Shown here: in pieces, positions 22,850-26,277 of the stretch
Numbering within the stretch: the stretch's first letter is position 1
How the letters are laid out: each line of letters starts with the position of its first letter
Origin: DATGHS01 sp035307785
GTDB lineage: Bacteria > Planctomycetota > Planctomycetia > Gemmatales > Gemmataceae
DNA: 26,277 bases
Assembly (NCBI GenBank): GCA_035307785.1
Contig: DATGHS010000443.1
Span: forward strand, 1 to 26,277
Reading direction: 5' to 3'
Made by a program: the position numbers and the translations under genes
The notes under the pieces: generated by a model
What the model was told of the DNA's origin: nothing
Database searches by the model: none
The model's input: the letters and a program-made list of their open reading frames with translations, nothing else

Positions 22850-25800
22850 ATGCTTCCTGCCGTTTCGCCTCGGTTTGAACCGCAGCGGCTGTTTAAGCGG
22901 CTGGCGAGGGTGCGCCGCCGGATGCACCTGGTCGCGCTCCTTCGCGGCCTGTTCGCATTGCTGGCGCTGCTGGTCGGCGGGGCACTGGTTGTGGGCTTGC
23001 TCGACTGGCGGCTGCATATGCCTGGCCTCGCGCGGGCCGTGGCGCTAATCGGAATTCTCGCGGGTGCGGGCATCATCTTTTTCTTCTGGCTGATACGGCC
23101 CTTACAGCAACGCGCCGATGATTTGGCGTTGGCTCTGCGCCTGGAAGAGAAGTATCCGCATCTGAACGATTCGCTCGCCAGTGCAGTGCAGTTCCTGGAG
23201 CAGCCGGCGGACGAGGAATTGCTTAGTTCGCCGCTGTTGCGGAGAATTGCGGTCCGGCAAGCGCTCAAATATGCCGAGGGTTGCCGGTTCACGGAGCTGA
23301 TCTCGGTTCGCGGGCTGCTCTGGTCGGGTCTGGCGCTCGCGGTTGTCATTACCGTCGCCATTCCGCCGGTCATGCATGCGCCCCTGTTGGCCCGCACCGC
23401 ACTGTACCGGCTGGCGGATCCCTTCGGCAATACCCAATGGCCATCCCAAACGCAGCTGCGGCTACTAACTCCCGAGCAATCGCCTCACCGCCTCGCCCTC
23501 GGCGAGGCTCTCGAGATTAACGCCGACGTCGCGGGCGTGATTCCGGAGCGCGGCACGCTCAGCACCTGGTTCGGTGGCCTGCCGCCAAGCAGCCAGACCT
23601 GGGTCATCGAACGAAAAGAAGACAAGGGCCGCTTCGTGGCCCATCTGGAGCCGAGCAAGATTACACGCAGTTTCCGCTTCCGCGTACACATCAACGATGC
23701 CGACAGCGGCTGGCGCGAAGTGCAGGTTTTGCCGCCGCCGGAGCTGGCCCCGCTTGACGGCCGGCCGTCGCCGCAAATTCGCTTGGAGTATCCGCGCTAT
23801 AGCGATCTGCCACCGAAGCAGTTGCCCGACGGGGCTAGCAGCTTCGAGACCTACATCGCCACTTCCGTGCACTTCCGCGCCGCCACGAACCGGCCGATCT
23901 CCCGTGGCTGGATTGTGTACCGGCCCGATGCGCCGGTGCTGAATACGGTAGCGGCGCTGGGGCCACTGGGCGCCGCGCAACCCCTCGAATCGCTGGCTCT
24001 GGCAGCCGGAGGACAAGCGGTATGGGCGCCCATACCGCTTGCCATCAGCCAGGGCGGCAAGCAGATCGAAGCCGTATTTACGCCGCGCCTCAGCGGCACG
24101 TATGCCCTGCGCATTGAAGATGACACGGGTTTCGGCGCTACGCGGCTAGTTGACATTCGCGTGCAACCCGACCCGTCGCCGACACTCACTCTCGACCGGC
24201 CCAGCGCCAGCCACGACAGCCTGTCGGTCACGCCTAATGCCAAGTTGCCGCTCAGATCGCAGATCGACGATCCGGTGTTCGCCATTCGCTCCGTCGCGTT
24301 GGAGTTCCGTATGCATCGCTCCGATTCGCCGCGAACGGTGGTGTATTACGATCATGAGCAAGTCGGCCGCATGCTCCCAACGTTGGCCCAGGCACTAACC
24401 GGCATGCCGGTACCCGCCATCGCTCCGTTGCGGTTGCGGCCAAAGCAGCTGACACTGGACCGGCGCCTGGCGCTCAGTGAATTTCGCCATCCGGATGGGT
24501 CGCCGTTGCACGAGGGCGACGTGCTTATTCTGCAAATGGTTGGCGACGACTTCGACGACGTTTCCGGCAGCAAGCCACCCGGCCGCAGTCACGAAGTGGA
24601 ATTGCGCATCGTGTCGGCTGCCACCCTCGAAGCCTTGCTGAATCGCGACGAAAGCAAGATTCGGCAGGACCTTCTGAAAGTTCAGCAATGGCAGCGCGAA
24701 GCGCGGCAAAAGACGGCCGAAGCGCTGGAGCAAAAGCGCGACACCGGCAAGCTGCGGCCGGAAGACCTGGACAAGCTCCTTCAGGCTGAGCAGCTGCAGC
24801 AGCAAGTGCGTTCGCGCATCGGCAACGAAAAGGAAGGTTTGCGGGCCGAAGTGGAGCGCGTTCGCCAGGCTCAGAAGGACAATTACCTCACCAATTCGCC
24901 GGCCCGAGAGCGCATGGAAGTTACCGCTTCCGAATTGGAACGGCTCGGGCGCGAAGAGTTGGAACCGATCGAGCCCTTGCTGACCGCTTCCCGCGAAGAA
25001 ATCGAAAGCAGCAAACCGGACAAGCCCAACGAGCCGACGCAGGACAAATCGCGCGAAAGCCTGGAAGAAGCCGTGCGGCACCAGGGAGAAGTCGAGCAGA
25101 CGTTGGCGAAGATGTTGCAGCGGCTGGAGCCGTGGAGCGGAGCTAACGAAGTGCGCGGCGAAGCGCGGGCCATGCTTACCGAGCAGGAGAAAGTCGCCGA
25201 ACAGACAGAGGAGCTGGCACAGAAAATGGACAAGGACCGGCGGGGTCTCGACCGCAAACAGCTGAAGCCGCAAGAACGCGCCGATCTCGACCGCACCGCC
25301 ATTCAGCAAGAGTCGCTGTCAAACCAGATGAAACAACTGCTCGACAAGATAGAGAGTCTGACGCAAGAGAAGGAAAAGCAAGAACGGCAGCGCGTGACCG
25401 AGGCCGACAAACTGGAGGCGCAAGCCGAGGCCAGGGACCAATTGTCGGAGCAGAAGCCAAACAAAGGCACCGAGCAGGAAAAGGCTCTGAAGCAAGAGGC
25501 CGCGAAGCTGCGCGAGCAAGCCCAGGAGCAAAAAGAGAATGCCGCCAATCTTCGCAAGGAGATCGAGGCCCTCAAAGAATCCGCGAAACTCGGCCGGGAG
25601 GGCATGGAGTCGCAACCGCAAACCAATGCTAACCCGAAGCCCCAGAATAAGCTCGACGAGGCCGCCCAGGACATTCGCGAGAACCGGCTTGGAAATGCCC
25701 GAACAAACCAGGACCAGGCCGCCCAGACGATGCAGAAAATGCTCGATCGGCTTGAAGAGCGACCCACCGGCGACCTGGATCGACTAGCCAAGAAGCTCAA

Positions 25801-26277
25801 GGAAATGCAGGAGAAGCTGGAAGATTTGTCGGATCGACAGGAGCGGTTGCAGAAGAAAGTAAAGGACGCGCAGAAAATCGCCGATCCGGAAAAGCGGCAA
25901 AAGGAGCTGGAGCGGCTGGCGCGCGAGCAGGAAAAGCTGCACAAAGAAGCGAAGGACCTCTCGCAAGAGCTTTCGCGCTTGCAGGCTGGCCAAGCCAGTA
26001 AAACGCTTTCCCGCGCCGCCCGCGACATGGCCCAGGCGGCTGAGCGGCTCCAGCGCGGCGAACCGGGCGAGGACAATCAGGAAGAAGCGCTGGACCGCAT
26101 CGAAGATGCTATCGAACAGGTGGAAAACGCGCGCGAGCAGGCCGAAGAGCAACTGCTGCGCGAGCAAGTGCTCAAGTACACGGAGATGGTTAACGGGCTG
26201 CGCGATCGGCAGGAAACTGCGATAGCTCAGTCGAAGGGGCTGCATAAGCGGGCGCTCGACGCTAAGGGTTGGGACGA
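22850..26277 (+). CDS. DUF4175-like membrane protein with long coiled coil, C-terminus cut by window edge
   Basis: The frame is open for 1142 codons from ATG 22850 to the right edge; GGAG lies 9 nt before the ATG and the previous stop 45 bp upstream. Two helices at ~28-50 and 61-82 and a third at ~153-172 anchor it in the membrane. The segment RADDLALALRLEEKYPHLND (88-107) is typical of DUF4175-like proteins. Residues ~190-590 form several beta-rich, Ig-like parts. From ~598 to the edge the chain is almost entirely Glu/Gln/Lys/Arg-rich heptad sequence predicted to form a long coiled coil, with no aromatic-rich globular part. It probably belongs to the same transcript as the fused VWA gene. 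Function unknown; a structural or scaffolding role is inferred. Confidence 0.85.
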   Translation, partial: MLPAVSPRFEPQRLFKRLARVRRRMHLVALLRGLFALLALLVGGALVVGLLDWRLHMPGLARAVALIGILAGAGIIFFFWLIRPLQQRADDLALALRLEEKYPHLNDSLASAVQFLEQPADEELLSSPLLRRIAVRQALKYAEGCRFTELISVRGLLWSGLALAVVITVAIPPVMHAPLLARTALYRLADPFGNTQWPSQTQLRLLTPEQSPHRLALGEALEINADVAGVIPERGTLSTWFGGLPPSSQTWVIERKEDKGRFVAHLEPSKITRSFRFRVHINDADSGWREVQVLPPPELAPLDGRPSPQIRLEYPRYSDLPPKQLPDGASSFETYIATSVHFRAATNRPISRGWIVYRPDAPVLNTVAALGPLGAAQPLESLALAAGGQAVWAPIPLAISQGGKQIEAVFTPRLSGTYALRIEDDTGFGATRLVDIRVQPDPSPTLTLDRPSASHDSLSVTPNAKLPLRSQIDDPVFAIRSVALEFRMHRSDSPRTVVYYDHEQVGRMLPTLAQALTGMPVPAIAPLRLRPKQLTLDRRLALSEFRHPDGSPLHEGDVLILQMVGDDFDDVSGSKPPGRSHEVELRIVSAATLEALLNRDESKIRQDLLKVQQWQREARQKTAEALEQKRDTGKLRPEDLDKLLQAEQLQQQVRSRIGNEKEGLRAEVERVRQAQKDNYLTNSPARERMEVTASELERLGREELEPIEPLLTASREEIESSKPDKPNEPTQDKSRESLEEAVRHQGEVEQTLAKMLQRLEPWSGANEVRGEARAMLTEQEKVAEQTEELAQKMDKDRRGLDRKQLKPQERADLDRTAIQQESLSNQMKQLLDKIESLTQEKEKQERQRVTEADKLEAQAEARDQLSEQKPNKGTEQEKALKQEAAKLREQAQEQKENAANLRKEIEALKESAKLGREGMESQPQTNANPKPQNKLDEAAQDIRENRLGNARTNQDQAAQTMQKMLDRLEERPTGDLDRLAKKLKEMQEKLEDLSDRQERLQKKVKDAQKIADPEKRQKELERLAREQEKLHKEAKDLSQELSRLQAGQASKTLSRAARDMAQAAERLQRGEPGEDNQEEALDRIEDAIEQVENAREQAEEQLLREQVLKYTEMVNGLRDRQETAIAQSKGLHKRALDAKGWD

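Noticed and set aside
24395..26245. several long minus-strand frames rich in Leu, Phe or Ser
   Set aside because: They are the antisense image of the Glu/Gln/Lys-rich coiled coil, whose codon pattern keeps the other strand open.

Overview
The window looks like chromosomal DNA of a planctomycete (probably Pirellulales or a relative). The reasons are a GC-rich base composition, a CehA/McbA-type protein of the form common in that phylum, small exported proteins of unknown function behind strong AAGGA ribosome sites, and a DUF58 / BatA-type / DUF4175-like gene cluster. This is inference from family content. There is no rRNA or tRNA in the window, and I found no phage, transposase or CRISPR array.

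Region 1 (1-5,700) is a loose mix of accessory genes. It holds a CehA/McbA-family protein cut by the left edge, a 66-aa zinc-ribbon protein, an AT-richer YdeI-like gene, a large exported two-repeat protein, a CDF metal exporter and a Tat-exported ankyrin protein. A ~570-bp stretch without a convincing gene (5,663-6,232) follows and contains a decayed dispersed repeat.

Region 2 (6,233-9,643, minus strand) is a two-gene unit: an 895-aa von Willebrand A (VWA) protein with a large unrecognised C-terminal part, followed 24 bp later by purN. Divergent from it (9,952-12,182, plus strand) are a small exported protein, a ribbon-helix-helix plus zinc-ribbon protein, and a PLP-dependent group II decarboxylase whose start overlaps the previous stop by one base. 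A hairpin with a GGAA loop occurs in identical core form at 9,851 and 12,188.

Region 3 (12,229-15,057, minus strand) is an ABC-2 transporter: a GldA-like ATPase and a permease with an extra ten-helix N-terminal half. The two genes are separated by a ~90-nt G/C-rich inverted repeat.

Region 4 (15,646 to the right edge, plus strand) carries a short-chain dehydrogenase, a DUF58 protein, a 127-bp MITE-like element, a 1,756-aa protein that appears to join a BatA-type module to a second VWA plus amidotransferase-like module, and a DUF4175-like membrane protein with a very long coiled coil, cut by the right edge. Bat-type loci usually also carry a MoxR AAA+ ATPase; none is in the window. The ABC transporter, DUF58, fused BatA-like and coiled-coil genes form the most interesting candidate system: an envelope-associated machine of unknown function.
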